From: Verrucomicrobiales bacterium
GTDB taxonomy: Bacteria; Verrucomicrobiota; Verrucomicrobiia; Limisphaerales; UBA11358
Length of the DNA: 64,000 bases
NCBI GenBank assembly: GCA_028712475.1
Contig: JAQTQB010000004.1
Span: 131,368-195,367 of the forward strand
Reading direction: 5' to 3'
Numbering within the stretch: the first letter of the stretch is position 1; every line of letters begins with the position of its first letter. The position numbers were made by a program, and so were the translations under genes. Below, one piece after another: positions 19,078 to 28,763 of the stretch. Under the pieces are notes generated by a model. The model was not told the DNA's origin. It was given only the letters and a program-made list of their open reading frames with translations, and did not search any database.

Positions 19078-20213
19078 ACTTTCTTCCGCCGCCAGCCCGC
19101 GATAAACATTCCGTTCCCGCCCAAGTCCTGCGGCCAGATTGTTTTCGTAGCAGCCGACGTGAGGAGGCTCTGACTTTGCGGAATTTGCAGGAGAGGCATC
19201 GGTTCAAACTCCGCCGCAAACTTCGCGTTGAAATCTTGCACCACTTCCGTCGTCTCCGCGCGCGTCAAAGTGCAGACGGAGTAAATCAGTTTTCCACCCG
19301 GCTTCACGCTCGGCGCGACGTTTGTGAGCAGCTTCTTCTGGATTTCGGAAAGCTCGCGCACGTCATCCAACGTTGTCGTCCAACGCGCCTGCGGGTTGCG
19401 CTGCCAGGTTCCCACGCCGCTGCATGGCGCATCCACGAGCACGCCGTCGAATTTCGTTTTCGTCGGCAATTTCGCGCCGCCATCCCAGAACACCAAGCGA
19501 TAATTGAAAGCCTTGGCCCGGCCGGTGCGCCGCTTGAGTTTCGTCAAACGCCACTCCGCGCGGTCGCTCGCCCAGATCAGTCCCTTGTTCTGCATCAGGT
19601 CGGACAAGTGCAATGTCTTGCCGCCCTCGCCCGCACAGGTGTCCCACCACGTCTCGCCCGGTTTCGGATCGCACAGCAACCCGACCATCTGCGACGCGAT
19701 GTCTTGAATCTCAAATTCACCCGCGTGAAATTCCGGCGTCTTGAACAAATCCGTTTCGCCACGAAACATCAGAGCGTCCGGCATCACTGGACTGACTTCC
19801 GCGCCAAATAATTTTCCCGCGAGCGCTTCCGCTGTCCCTCGTTTGGCACGCAGCCAAAGCTTCGGCTGCCGTTGCAGCGAAAGCAGCCATTCGTCGCTCA
19901 CGTCCATTTGTTCTGCCGTCCAGGCGGGCACGGCCTTGGCACGCAGTTCGGCCAGCGGGATGTTAGATTCATTCGCGCGAAACCGTTCGTCCAGCCGCAG
20001 CGCGAGGCGCATCTTGGATTCCACGCCGCGTTCGTCGCGTAGCCAGACGTGCCAGCGGTAATAGATGAAAACGGTCCTGGCGATTTCCGTCGCGTCGAAG
20101 GGCGCGAGGTCTTTGATCTGCTTGAGGACTTCGCGCAACGCGGCGTCCGCCGGCTTGTCCTTGCCCGTTTGCCGGATCACTTCCGCCGCAATCTCATGAA
20201 CTTTATGAATCAC
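19074..20213 (-). CDS. RsmB/NOP2-type SAM-dependent RNA cytosine methyltransferase
   Basis: DTCAGEGGKTLHLSDLM, VDAPCSGVGTWQRNP and KPGGKLIYSVCTLTRAE motifs. Confidence 0.9.
   Translation of the reverse strand: MIHKVHEIAAEVIRQTGKDKPADAALREVLKQIKDLAPFDATEIARTVFIYYRWHVWLRDERGVESKMRLALRLDERFRANESNIPLAELRAKAVPAWTAEQMDVSDEWLLSLQRQPKLWLRAKRGTAEALAGKLFGAEVSPVMPDALMFRGETDLFKTPEFHAGEFEIQDIASQMVGLLCDPKPGETWWDTCAGEGGKTLHLSDLMQNKGLIWASDRAEWRLTKLKRRTGRAKAFNYRLVFWDGGAKLPTKTKFDGVLVDAPCSGVGTWQRNPQARWTTTLDDVRELSEIQKKLLTNVAPSVKPGGKLIYSVCTLTRAETTEVVQDFNAKFAAEFEPMPLLQIPQSQSLLTSAATKTIWPQDLGGNGMFIAGWRRKKV
19147..19173. repeat. Half-copy of the GTAG-type repeat inside the RsmB-like ORF
   Basis: GTAGCAGCCGACGTGAGGAGGCTCTGA; encodes SLLTSAAT on the minus strand, the same peptide as in the 8452 copy. 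Confidence 0.75.
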
Positions 20214-20258
20214 AGCCCGCAGCTTACGCGATTAAACACAGGGACCACAACGCAAGAT

Positions 20259-20329
20259 GGAGCGCCAGTCTCCGACCCGGCGCGTTCGTTTTCACCATAT
20301 CAACGAGCCGGACCGGAGGCCGGCGTTCC
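20259..20329. repeat. GGAG-type REP doublet (3' flank of RAYT)
   Basis: GGAGCGCCAGTCTCCGACCCGGCG ... GAGCCGGACCGGAGGCCGGCGTTCC inverted pair. Confidence 0.82.
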
Positions 20330-21049
20330 GGGCGGAATCACCAACCGCGCATATTCATCGCGAAACCGTGCGCTGCTGAAAGGCCACTCTTCCGGGACGC
20401 GACAAAGTTTTGCTTTCACAGGATTATATTCAATGTAGCGAACGGCGGTTCTCTCCTGCGCCCTATCACGCATGAACGTGTCCCAGTATTCTCGCTGCCA
20501 TCGGAGCGCCGCTCTCCGAGCCGGCGCTTTGGTGTAGTTTTCAGAAACTCGCCGGGTCGGAGACCGGCGTTCTGTTTCTGTTGCCACAAACCGTTTCCAA
20601 CTTTGCACCATCTTCCACAACGGCGTCTGCCAGACATGAACGAGAACATGGACATGATTCGGCATCACACACCACGCTAATAATTCATGGCGGGCATTGT
20701 GAAAATGAAGCAAAGCGTCTTCAGTGATTTTGGCAATTCGCGGGTCATGTAAATGACATTCGCCGACTCCGCGATCCAAATACTCCTCCAGTTTGCTGCG
20801 CTTCTCGCGGTCGTCTTCGATCTTCAGCAGATGTTCCCATTCTCCACGCCGTGATTCCGGCATGGAATCGGCAAGGCGAAAGGTGACGAACTGAACCAGA
20901 CCCGGGAAGTCGCAATGCGGCAGATAACCGCGCTCGTGCCAGCCAATAAAACCGAGGTCGCGATCCTCGTCAGTCAGTTGGCGGTCAAACCAGCGGTTCT
21001 TTCCCTCGACGAGTTCACGCAAGTATTCACGTTTGGTTCTCGGCGTCAT
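20300..21049 (-). mobile_element. REP-associated tyrosine transposase (RAYT, Y1/HUH)
   Basis: MPNHVHVLVHVWQTPLWKMVQSWKRF, WQREYWDTFMRD and YIEYNPVKAKLCRVPEEWPFSSARFR motifs; flanked by REP doublets. Confidence 0.92.
20503..20572. repeat. GGAG-type REP doublet inside the RAYT ORF
   Basis: GGAGCGCCGCTCTCCGAGCCGGCG ... CGCCGGGTCGGAGACCGGCGTTC; read in frame as ERRSPTRRVSENYTKAPARRAAL. Confidence 0.82.
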
Positions 21050-21051
21050 GG

Positions 21052-21127
21052 TTGGAGCGCCGGTCTCTGACCCGGCGTGTTTCTATTTTTTTCTTCTTTC
21101 GAGCCGGGTCGGAGACCGGCGCTCCAA
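21052..21127. repeat. GGAG-type REP doublet (5' flank of RAYT)
   Basis: TTGGAGCGCCGGTCTCTGACCCGGCG ... GAGCCGGGTCGGAGACCGGCGCTCCAA. Confidence 0.88.
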
Positions 21128-21130
21128 TAA

Positions 21131-23986
21131 CTACGTCTTCGCCACCAACTGGCGCAACACATACGGCAAAATGCCGCCGTGCTGGTAGTAGTCAATTTCG
21201 ATGGGCGTATCAATGCGGCAGCGGACGTTCACGTTCTCCACACTGCCATCCTTGCGCGTGATCTTCAGCGTGAGGTCTTGCTGCGGCTTGATGTTCGCGT
21301 CGAGGCCGACGATGTCGTAGGTCTCCGTGCCGTCGAGCTTCAAGGTCTGCGCGGTGGTGCCTTCCTTGAATTGGAGCGGCAGCACGCCCATGCCGACGAG
21401 GTTGCTGCGGTGAATGCGCTCGAAGCTTTGCGCCACGACGGCTTTCACGCCGAGGAGATTCGTGCCCTTCGCGGCCCAGTCGCGGCTGGAGCCGGTGCCG
21501 TATTCCTGTCCGGCGATGACGATGAGCGGCGTGCCTTTGGCCTGATACGCGATGGACGCGTCGTAGATGGAAGTCTTCTGACCGTCAGGACCGATGGTGT
21601 TGCCGCCCTCCTCGCCTCCAAGCATGAGGTTTTTGATGCGGACGTTGGCGAACGTGCCGCGCGTCATGATGCGGTCGTTGCCGCGCCGCGAACCGTAGCT
21701 GTTGAAGTCAGCGAATTCAACGCCGTTCTCGCCGAGAAATTTTCCGGCGGGCGACGATTTCTTGATCGCACCAGCGGGCGAGATGTGGTCGGTCGTGACC
21801 GAGTCGCCAAAAACACCGAGCGCACGCGCGCCGTTAATGGGCTTGATGCTGCCGGGCGTCATCGAGAAGTTTTCGAAGAACGGCGGCTCCTGGATGTAAG
21901 TGGATTTGCGGTCCCACTCATACACGTTGCCGACGGACGATGGAATTTCGTTCCACTTCGGATTCTGCGCGGCGAAATTTTTGTAAAGCTTGCGGAAGAT
22001 TTCCGGCTTGAGCGCGGATTGCATGGCGTCGCGGACTTCCTGAAGCGTCGGCCAGATGTCGGCTAGATAAACGGGCTGGCCGTCCTTGCCCGTGCCAAGC
22101 GGTTCGCAGGACAAGTCAATATCCACACGGCCCGCGAGCGCGAACGCGACGACGAGCGGCGGCGACATGAGGAAGTTCGACTTCACGTTTTGATGCACGC
22201 GCGCCTCGAAGTTGCGGTTGCCGGAAAGCACGCTGGCGGTGACGAGGTCGTTCTTGGTGACGGCGTCCTCGACCGCCGGGTGCAACGGACCGGAATTGCC
22301 GATGCAGGTGGTGCATCCGTAGCCGACGGTGTTGAAGCGAAGCTTGTTGAGATACGGCGTGAGCCCGGTCTTCTTGAGATAATCAGTCACGACGCGCGAT
22401 CCGGGCGCGAGCGATGCCTTGACCACGGGATTGACCTTGAGGCCCTTCTCGACCGCTTTCTTCGCGAGCAAACCGGCCGCGAGCATGACGCTCGGATTGC
22501 TGGTGTTCGTGCAGCTCGTGATGGCAGCGATAAGCACGGAGCCGTGGCGAATCTTGCCTTTCAGCGGCGGCGCGGACGCGACCACCGGGTCGGGGCTGGG
22601 ACGATTGAGAACCATTTCGCGCTCGGTCACGGGATTTGTTCCAGCGGCGAGCGACTGCTGCGATGACACGGGTTCCTGACTGCCGCCACCTGGATGAACA
22701 GGCCCGTCACCCGTCAAAGTCACAACCTTGCTGAAATCCGCGCGGCTCTTGCCAAAGCCATTTTCGGTGACAGGCCGCTGGAAGGCGCTGAAAAATTCGC
22801 GGCGCAGGTTCGGCAGCTCGATGCGGTCCTGCGGACGTTTCGGACCGGCGACGCTCGGCCGCACGCTGGCGAGATCGAGTTCCACGACCTGCGAATATTC
22901 AATCTGGCCCTGCTGCGGAATGCCCCAAAGCCCTTGCGCCTTGTAATAATTTTCGTAGAGCCTGCAATGTTCCTCGCTGCGGCCGGTGGCGCGCAGGTAG
23001 TTCACACATTCCTCGTCAATCGGGAAGAAGCCCATCGTCGCGCCGTATTCGGGCGCCATGTTCGCGATTGTCGCGCGATCCACCAATGGCAACGCCGCCG
23101 AGCCGGGGCCGAAGAACTCGACGAACTTGCCGACCACCTTGGTCTTGCGGAGCAGTTGCGTGACGGTGAGCGCAAGGTCGGTGGCCGTGACGCCTTCCGA
23201 AAGCGAGCCGGTGAGATGAACGCCCACGACATCCGGCGTGAGAAAATAAACCGGCTGGCCCAGCATGCCCGCTTCGGCTTCGATGCCGCCGACGCCCCAT
23301 CCTACGATGCCCAAGCCGTTGATCATCGTAGTGTGCGAATCCGTGCCGACGAGCGTGTCAGGATAAAATAGTTGAAAGTTGTTAGTTGAGGGTTGAGAGA
23401 GAACGCCCTTGGCGAGATATTCGAGATTCACCTGGTGCACGATGCCGATGCCCGGCGGAACGACCTTGAACGTGTCGAACGCCTGCATGCCCCATTTCAA
23501 AAATTGGTAGCGCTCGCGGTTGCGCGTGAATTCCAGATCCAGATTGCGCGCCATGGAATCGGCCGTGCCGGCAAAATCCACCTGCACCGAATGATCCACG
23601 ACCAGATCCACCGGCACGAGCGGCTCGATGATTTTAGGATTCTTGCCGAGTTTGGCCACGGCGGTGCGCATCGCCGCCAAGTCCACGAGCAGCGGCACGC
23701 CGGTGAAATCCTGCAGCACGATGCGCGCGACCACGAACGGAATTTCCGCCGTGCGCGATTCCACGGGCTTCCAGTTGGCGAGTTCCTTCACATTGGCCTC
23801 TTGAACTTTCAGCCCGTCGCAATTGCGCAACACGGACTCCAGCACGATGCGGATGGACACGGGCAGTCTGGAGATCGGGCCGATGCCGGCGGCTTCCAGT
23901 GCCGGCAGCGAATAAAAGTTCCCCTGCTTCCCGTTGCCGAGATCAAATTGTTTCAACGTCTCGAACAAATTGTGTGGTGCGCTCAT
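21131..23986 (-). CDS. acnA: Aconitate hydratase A
   Basis: 951 aa. [45 protein letters not shown] and [16 protein letters not shown] motifs. Confidence 0.97.
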   Translation of the reverse strand: MSAPHNLFETLKQFDLGNGKQGNFYSLPALEAAGIGPISRLPVSIRIVLESVLRNCDGLKVQEANVKELANWKPVESRTAEIPFVVARIVLQDFTGVPLLVDLAAMRTAVAKLGKNPKIIEPLVPVDLVVDHSVQVDFAGTADSMARNLDLEFTRNRERYQFLKWGMQAFDTFKVVPPGIGIVHQVNLEYLAKGVLSQPSTNNFQLFYPDTLVGTDSHTTMINGLGIVGWGVGGIEAEAGMLGQPVYFLTPDVVGVHLTGSLSEGVTATDLALTVTQLLRKTKVVGKFVEFFGPGSAALPLVDRATIANMAPEYGATMGFFPIDEECVNYLRATGRSEEHCRLYENYYKAQGLWGIPQQGQIEYSQVVELDLASVRPSVAGPKRPQDRIELPNLRREFFSAFQRPVTENGFGKSRADFSKVVTLTGDGPVHPGGGSQEPVSSQQSLAAGTNPVTEREMVLNRPSPDPVVASAPPLKGKIRHGSVLIAAITSCTNTSNPSVMLAAGLLAKKAVEKGLKVNPVVKASLAPGSRVVTDYLKKTGLTPYLNKLRFNTVGYGCTTCIGNSGPLHPAVEDAVTKNDLVTASVLSGNRNFEARVHQNVKSNFLMSPPLVVAFALAGRVDIDLSCEPLGTGKDGQPVYLADIWPTLQEVRDAMQSALKPEIFRKLYKNFAAQNPKWNEIPSSVGNVYEWDRKSTYIQEPPFFENFSMTPGSIKPINGARALGVFGDSVTTDHISPAGAIKKSSPAGKFLGENGVEFADFNSYGSRRGNDRIMTRGTFANVRIKNLMLGGEEGGNTIGPDGQKTSIYDASIAYQAKGTPLIVIAGQEYGTGSSRDWAAKGTNLLGVKAVVAQSFERIHRSNLVGMGVLPLQFKEGTTAQTLKLDGTETYDIVGLDANIKPQQDLTLKITRKDGSVENVNVRCRIDTPIEIDYYQHGGILPYVLRQLVAKT
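23371..23401. repeat. 7-nt-period array inside acnA
   Basis: (A)GTTGAA AGTTGTT AGTTGAG GGTTGAG AG; encodes [10 protein letters not shown] between conserved aconitase blocks. Confidence 0.65.
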
Positions 23987-24062
23987 AATTAAAAATCAAA
24001 TCCCGACCAGCATAAAAATGAAGATGAAGCGCAGGCGTGTCAAGCGAAGCGCGCAGAGTTTT

Positions 24063-24205
24063 CAGCCGCGTAGCGGCGAAAGACAATAGCCCACGGTGAC
24101 AACCGTGGGTTGGCCATACAAAGAACACAAGCCCCGTCAGGGGCGGCAGAAAAATTCGCGGGGCTTTTTGCCATCGGACATTTTTCCCACGGCTCAAGCC
24201 GTGGG
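24063..24205. repeat. Cluster of strong intergenic hairpins
   Basis: GCCGCGTAGCGGC; CCCACGGTGACAACCGTGGG; GCCCCGTCAGGGGC; CCCACGGCTCAAGCCGTGGG in ~140 nt. Confidence 0.7.
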
Positions 24206-24251
24206 CTGCTATCTGACGCGCCTCCGGTGCTGGAAAAAATATGGCGGAAAA

Positions 24252-24632
24252 TCATTCCGCAACGGACTTGTGATGCAGCAGTTCGCCGATGCGTTTTTCC
24301 AGCCGGGGCAGATCCAGCGGCTTGGTGAAGAAATCCTCGGCGTGCATCGCCACCGTGCGCTTGGTCACATCGCCGGTGAGCGCGCTCATGAAGATGATCG
24401 GGATTTTTTTGGTGGCGGGCTGTCGGTGCAGAATCTCGCAGACGGAAATGCCGTCGAGGTCGGGCAGCAGGATGTCGAGCAGGATGAGGCTGGGTTTCAA
24501 CAGCCGCGCCTGGCTCAAGGCGTGGACGCCGTCGTTGGCCACGACCAGTTCATAGCCGTGCCCCGCGAGTTTGTATTGCAACAGCTCGATGAAATCATTC
24601 TCGTCATCCACGATCAAGATGCGCGGCACCAT
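24252..24632 (-). CDS. Response regulator receiver-domain protein
   Basis: ILIVDDENDFIELL, LILLDILLPDLDGISVCE and IIFMSALTG; no output domain. Confidence 0.9.
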   Translation of the reverse strand: MVPRILIVDDENDFIELLQYKLAGHGYELVVANDGVHALSQARLLKPSLILLDILLPDLDGISVCEILHRQPATKKIPIIFMSALTGDVTKRTVAMHAEDFFTKPLDLPRLEKRIGELLHHKSVAE

Positions 24633-24793
24633 GCTGACAACCTAATCCGGTTCGCGCCAAACACAAAGACGACCGGGTTACAACCATGTGACGAAATGGA
24701 GACGGAAAAGTTGCATGGCTCGGAAAATTTTGACGCGAATTTTCCGTCTATGTTAACAGGTGAAATTCTTGTCGCGAATTCCTGTAGCGTGGT

Positions 24794-25141
24794 ATGATTT
24801 ACCAACGAGATTTCTGGATGGCCGAACAACTGAAACGACAAATGAAAACACTGCAATTACACCGGCTTCAACAAGTCGAAAACAGCATCGCCGTTCTGCG
24901 GCAACAACTCGGGGTTTCCGCTCACGGCGAGATGATCTTCCAAGCTCCACGAGGCATGTGGTCTGCGACAGATGTGGTCGTCGAAGCGGATGGAACTGGC
25001 GGAGCCAAGCTTCTTATCGTGGAAGGCAACTATCCTTCTGACTACACGACGCACAAAGAAAAAAGTTTTCAGACAGAAGACGAAGCTTGCGAGGCGGCGG
25101 AGCGATTGATTACACCGACAAAAAACTCCAATGCTACCTGA
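24794..25141 (+). CDS. Hypothetical protein
   Basis: 115 aa ORF, convergent with the restriction-enzyme-like ORF; no recognised domain. Confidence 0.45.
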   Translation: MIYQRDFWMAEQLKRQMKTLQLHRLQQVENSIAVLRQQLGVSAHGEMIFQAPRGMWSATDVVVEADGTGGAKLLIVEGNYPSDYTTHKEKSFQTEDEACEAAERLITPTKNSNAT

Positions 25142-26045
25142 TTGAGCCCGAATAATCTCGGCGAAACTCGTCATAAACCACTCGGAGAACTTTCTGCCTG
25201 TCTTCAGAATCTTCAAAGCCGCGCGCAATCGCCAACAACTGGTCTTTCTTGATGGATTGCACCTTCATGTTGACGAGATAACGCCGAACCTCTTCGGAGA
25301 TGTCATCAATTACTAAAATTACGTTACCATCCTGAAGACGTTCACTGTCGAAGTTGAGTTTTAGTTCCGCATACAGCTTATCCGCGTCAGACCGTGTGAG
25401 AACACGAAGTTTTTTCACCTGATACACGACTCCGAAATTTGTGGCTAAGTCCACGCCACGATCATGAGCCGAAGTTCGCGTGTCACGATAGATTCTGCAC
25501 GCGAATTGTTCCAAATGCACCTTGATGACCGCAAAACTGACAATTTCAAAGCTGGTGGGATTTAGTGTCAACTGCTCCTCAATTAGCCCAAGAAAATTTG
25601 AAGCATCTGCGGCAAGTGAAAGCCGCTCCGCCGCATCAGCTAGTTTTGGTATGATTCCAATGCGTGAATCAATATGCTGTTTGATGCGGTCAGGAATCCA
25701 CTTGCACAAACCGACAGCGTGCCGGGTGAATGTCGCGTCAAGTTCGTATTTCAAATGCCCGATAGAACTCAAGAAACCGTAGCGAGACATTCGCATCCCG
25801 TAGGCATCTTCGTATTTCGCACCAATGTGGACATCGTGGCCGAGATGTTTCTTGAGAATCCGAAGCGCTTCTTGATAGGCGAATTTGATTTGAGCATCGC
25901 TTAAGACGGTTTGTTTAGTCGATGAGGAATGACGGAGCACTCCAAATGCGACCACGGGCATAATTACTTTGGTCTGGGAATTCTTGAGCATTCGCTCAAT
26001 CTCAGACCGGCAATCCACCTCTGTTATTACTGGCAAGCGTTTCAT
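25134..26045 (-). CDS. Putative Type II restriction endonuclease (possibly HaeII-family)
   Basis: IYRDTRTSAHDRGVDLATNFGVVYQVKKLRVL looks like a D-x(n)-QxK nuclease core. Family assignment is from memory only. Confidence 0.5.
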   Translation of the reverse strand: MKRLPVITEVDCRSEIERMLKNSQTKVIMPVVAFGVLRHSSSTKQTVLSDAQIKFAYQEALRILKKHLGHDVHIGAKYEDAYGMRMSRYGFLSSIGHLKYELDATFTRHAVGLCKWIPDRIKQHIDSRIGIIPKLADAAERLSLAADASNFLGLIEEQLTLNPTSFEIVSFAVIKVHLEQFACRIYRDTRTSAHDRGVDLATNFGVVYQVKKLRVLTRSDADKLYAELKLNFDSERLQDGNVILVIDDISEEVRRYLVNMKVQSIKKDQLLAIARGFEDSEDRQKVLRVVYDEFRRDYSGSIR

Positions 26046-26155
26046 TTGAAAATACTCAATTCAAAGCCGCTGGAGTGATTGAATCGAATCCCTGCGCCAT
26101 ACCACTCTCCGATTGAGTATCGGTTACGAATTTTCGGTTTATTCGACTTTGCCAT
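26042..26155 (-). CDS. 37-aa ORF translationally coupled to the restriction-enzyme-like gene (possible remnant)
   Basis: MAKSNKPKIRNRYSIGEWYGAGIRFNHSSGFELSIFK*; its TGA overlaps the ATG at 26045 (ATGA). Confidence 0.5.
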   Translation of the reverse strand: MAKSNKPKIRNRYSIGEWYGAGIRFNHSSGFELSIFK

Positions 26156-26209
26156 GTGCACGGAGCATATAGAGAAAAGCCTGGATCGCGAAAGCTCAAA
26201 GGAATTTAA

Positions 26210-27475
26210 TTATTTTTCTTTCCGGTAAATAAACCACCAGAACCAGATCGTTCCCAGCGCGCCGCAGATGGCCGCGCCGATGAAATTCGCCTGCGGACTC
26301 GCGCTCCACAGCCATGCACCGAGAAAGGAGCCGCTCGTCACCGTGCAGTCGCGGATGAGATAATACGCGCCGTAAGTCCGCGCCCGCAGTTCCGGCACCG
26401 CCTCGCCGATGATGAGCGCCTTGCGCGCCGGCTCGCCAAATTCCTTCAGCCCGCGCACGGCGAACGCCAGTGCCAGCCACCTGAAATCATGCGCCCACAG
26501 CAGCGTCACCGGAAACAGCGTGAAGAACACAAACGTGATCAGCACAAACGGGCGGCGGCCGTATTTGTCCGCCAGGTGCGCGACGGGAATGTAGCAGAAC
26601 ATCGCCGTGACCATCTCGAACGTGACGAGATAGCCGAATTGCTGCGCCGTTACACCACCGTGATTCATCGCCCATAGGATCACGAACGCATACGGAATCC
26701 GTTCGCAGAAGCGGATGAGGATGTCGCTCACGAGCAGTTCCTTCAGCCCGGGCGTGAAGGATTTTACGACGGTGAAAAAAGTCGGCGCAACATTAACTTC
26801 TGATTGCAGGAGACGACGTGAGGAGTCTCTGACTGAATCCCCGTTATTAATTTGAGTCTCGTCACCTCGACTCCTACGAGATTTTTCGTCCGGCTCGAAC
26901 ATGAACCATTGAAACGCCAGCGTCAGCAGGCTCATTGCGATGCACAGGGCGAGCGCGTAACGCACGCCGTCCGTCCAGCCGTAGCGCGTGAGCAGCCAGC
27001 CGCCGATGAGCGGGCCGAGCATCATCGGGACGCGGCGGATCATGGATTGCACGCCCACGCCCATCGTGTGGCGATGGCTTTGCAGCGAAGTGGCGATGAC
27101 GGAAAACGTCGCGGGCAATGACAGCGCGCTCCAAGCGAGAAATAAAAATGCACCGAGCAGCAGCGCCAGCCAGTGATGCCAGACCAAGACCAAAATGTAA
27201 CCGGCCACAGAGATCAGACTGAACAGCAGCAGCGAACGGCGTTGGCCCCAATGATCCGTCAGCCAGCCGCCGGGATAGGCATACACCGCACCGAGCAGCG
27301 TTTGCAGCGCGTCGAAAATCCCGATGATCAATATCCCGCCGCCGATGGTTTCGATGTATTTTGGGGCAAAGCCGAGCCAGAGTTTTTCGCCCGTTCCCGC
27401 CAGCACGAGCGCGACGAGCAGCAACGAGGTGTTGCGCCGCAACGCGAGAAATTCGGAAATGTTTTTCAAACTCAT
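26210..27475 (-). CDS. MFS transporter
   Basis: 12-TM-like pattern; [14 protein letters not shown] and [15 protein letters not shown] loop motifs. Confidence 0.88.
   Translation of the reverse strand: MSLKNISEFLALRRNTSLLLVALVLAGTGEKLWLGFAPKYIETIGGGILIIGIFDALQTLLGAVYAYPGGWLTDHWGQRRSLLLFSLISVAGYILVLVWHHWLALLLGAFLFLAWSALSLPATFSVIATSLQSHRHTMGVGVQSMIRRVPMMLGPLIGGWLLTRYGWTDGVRYALALCIAMSLLTLAFQWFMFEPDEKSRRSRGDETQINNGDSVRDSSRRLLQSEVNVAPTFFTVVKSFTPGLKELLVSDILIRFCERIPYAFVILWAMNHGGVTAQQFGYLVTFEMVTAMFCYIPVAHLADKYGRRPFVLITFVFFTLFPVTLLWAHDFRWLALAFAVRGLKEFGEPARKALIIGEAVPELRARTYGAYYLIRDCTVTSGSFLGAWLWSASPQANFIGAAICGALGTIWFWWFIYRKEK
26806..26877. repeat. GTAG-type palindromic repeat pair inside the MFS ORF
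   Basis: GCAGGAGACGACGTGAGGAGTCTC ... GAGTCTCGTCACCTCGACTCCTAC; 72 bp = 24 codons, in the central loop. Confidence 0.85.
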
Positions 27476-27524
27476 CGGCGAAAAAATCTGACACGAATTT
27501 CACAAATTGGCACGAATTGAATTT

Positions 27525-27552
27525 GCAGCGGCGGCCGGCAGACTGCCGCTAC
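27525..27552 (-). repeat. Solo GTAG hairpin
   Basis: Minus strand GTAG-CGGCAGTCTGCCG-GCCGCCGCTGC. Confidence 0.55.
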
Positions 27553-27603
27553 AATTTTGCTGCTTGCCAAGCGGGCGATTTCTTCGCTCAATTTTGCCCG
27601 CCA

Positions 27604-28104
27604 ATGAAGAAATCATCTAACAAACAAGTCGTCGGCATTTTGATGGGCAGCGATTCCGACTGGCCGATCATGAAAGCCGCCGCCGAGACATTGACGGAAT
27701 TCGGCGTGGTCTCGGAAGCCAAAGTGATCTCCGCCCATCGCGATCCGCGCGGCCTTGAAGAATATGCGAGCGCAGCCATCAAACGCGGCTTGCGCGTCAT
27801 CATCGCGGGCGCGGGCGGCGCGGCGCATCTGCCGGGCGTCACGGCGGCGTCCACGACGTTGCCCGTCATCGGCGTGCCGATCCAGGGCAAGACCTTGGAC
27901 GGAATGGATTCGCTGCTCTCAATTGTCCAAATGCCGCCGGGCGTTCCCGTGGCGACGGTGGGTGTCAACGCCGCGAAGAACGCAGGGATTCTGGCGGTTC
28001 AGATTCTCGCTACGGGTGATGCGCGATTGCAAAAGGCGCTGCTCAATTTCAAGGTGAAGCTCACCGCCGAATCGCGTGCGAAGAACAAAACGCTGGCACG
28101 TTGA
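27604..28104 (+). CDS. purE: N5-carboxyaminoimidazole ribonucleotide mutase
   Basis: [29 protein letters not shown] and [25 protein letters not shown] motifs. Confidence 0.96.
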   Translation: MKKSSNKQVVGILMGSDSDWPIMKAAAETLTEFGVVSEAKVISAHRDPRGLEEYASAAIKRGLRVIIAGAGGAAHLPGVTAASTTLPVIGVPIQGKTLDGMDSLLSIVQMPPGVPVATVGVNAAKNAGILAVQILATGDARLQKALLNFKVKLTAESRAKNKTLAR

Positions 28105-28107
28105 ATT

Positions 28108-28746
28108 ATGGAACGGCTCATCGAAGGCGTTCATCGTTTTCACAACGACGAGTTCGGCAATTACCGGAAGCTGTTCCGCAAGCTCTCGCAGGAGGGGCAG
28201 AATCCGCACACCTTGTTCATCACCTGCTCGGATTCGCGCGTGCTGGCGGAACTCATCACGCAGAGCAAGCCGGGCGATTTGTTTGTCGTCAAAAACGTCG
28301 GCAACATCATTCCGCCCGCCGGCGTGACCGGCAGCACCAATTCCACCGCCGCCGCGATTGAGTTCGCCGTGGAGACCTTGCGCGTCAGCGACATCGTGGT
28401 GTGCGGCCATACGCAATGCGGCGCAATGACGGCGTTGCTCGGCGGGTTGCCGGATAACAGTTCGATGCCGCACTTGCGCGAATGGCTCAAGCTTGCCGCG
28501 CCCGTGAGCGAAATCATGCGTTCCCAATACGTTCATCTCCGCGACGAAGCCAGCCGGGTCAATGCCGCCGGCGAAGAAAATGTCCTGTTTGGACTGGAAA
28601 ATCTGCACAGCTACCATTGCGTGCAGGAACGGTTGATGGACGGCACCTTGCGGCTGCACGGCTGGTTTTTCAAGATCGCCACGGCGGAACTGTTCGCTTA
28701 CGACCCGGAGACAAAACAATTTCTGCGGCTCGTCGCCGAAGGTTAA
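28108..28746 (+). CDS. Beta-carbonic anhydrase
   Basis: LFITCSDSRV, VVCGHTQCGAM and VKNVGNIIPP motifs. Confidence 0.94.
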   Translation: MERLIEGVHRFHNDEFGNYRKLFRKLSQEGQNPHTLFITCSDSRVLAELITQSKPGDLFVVKNVGNIIPPAGVTGSTNSTAAAIEFAVETLRVSDIVVCGHTQCGAMTALLGGLPDNSSMPHLREWLKLAAPVSEIMRSQYVHLRDEASRVNAAGEENVLFGLENLHSYHCVQERLMDGTLRLHGWFFKIATAELFAYDPETKQFLRLVAEG

Positions 28747-28763
28747 GAATGACGTCGCATGAA

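Noticed and set aside
26075-26115. tRNA-like stretch (GATTGAATCGAATCCCTGCGCC)
   Set aside because: No balanced cloverleaf could be drawn, and the region reads as the coupled 37-aa ORF on the minus strand.
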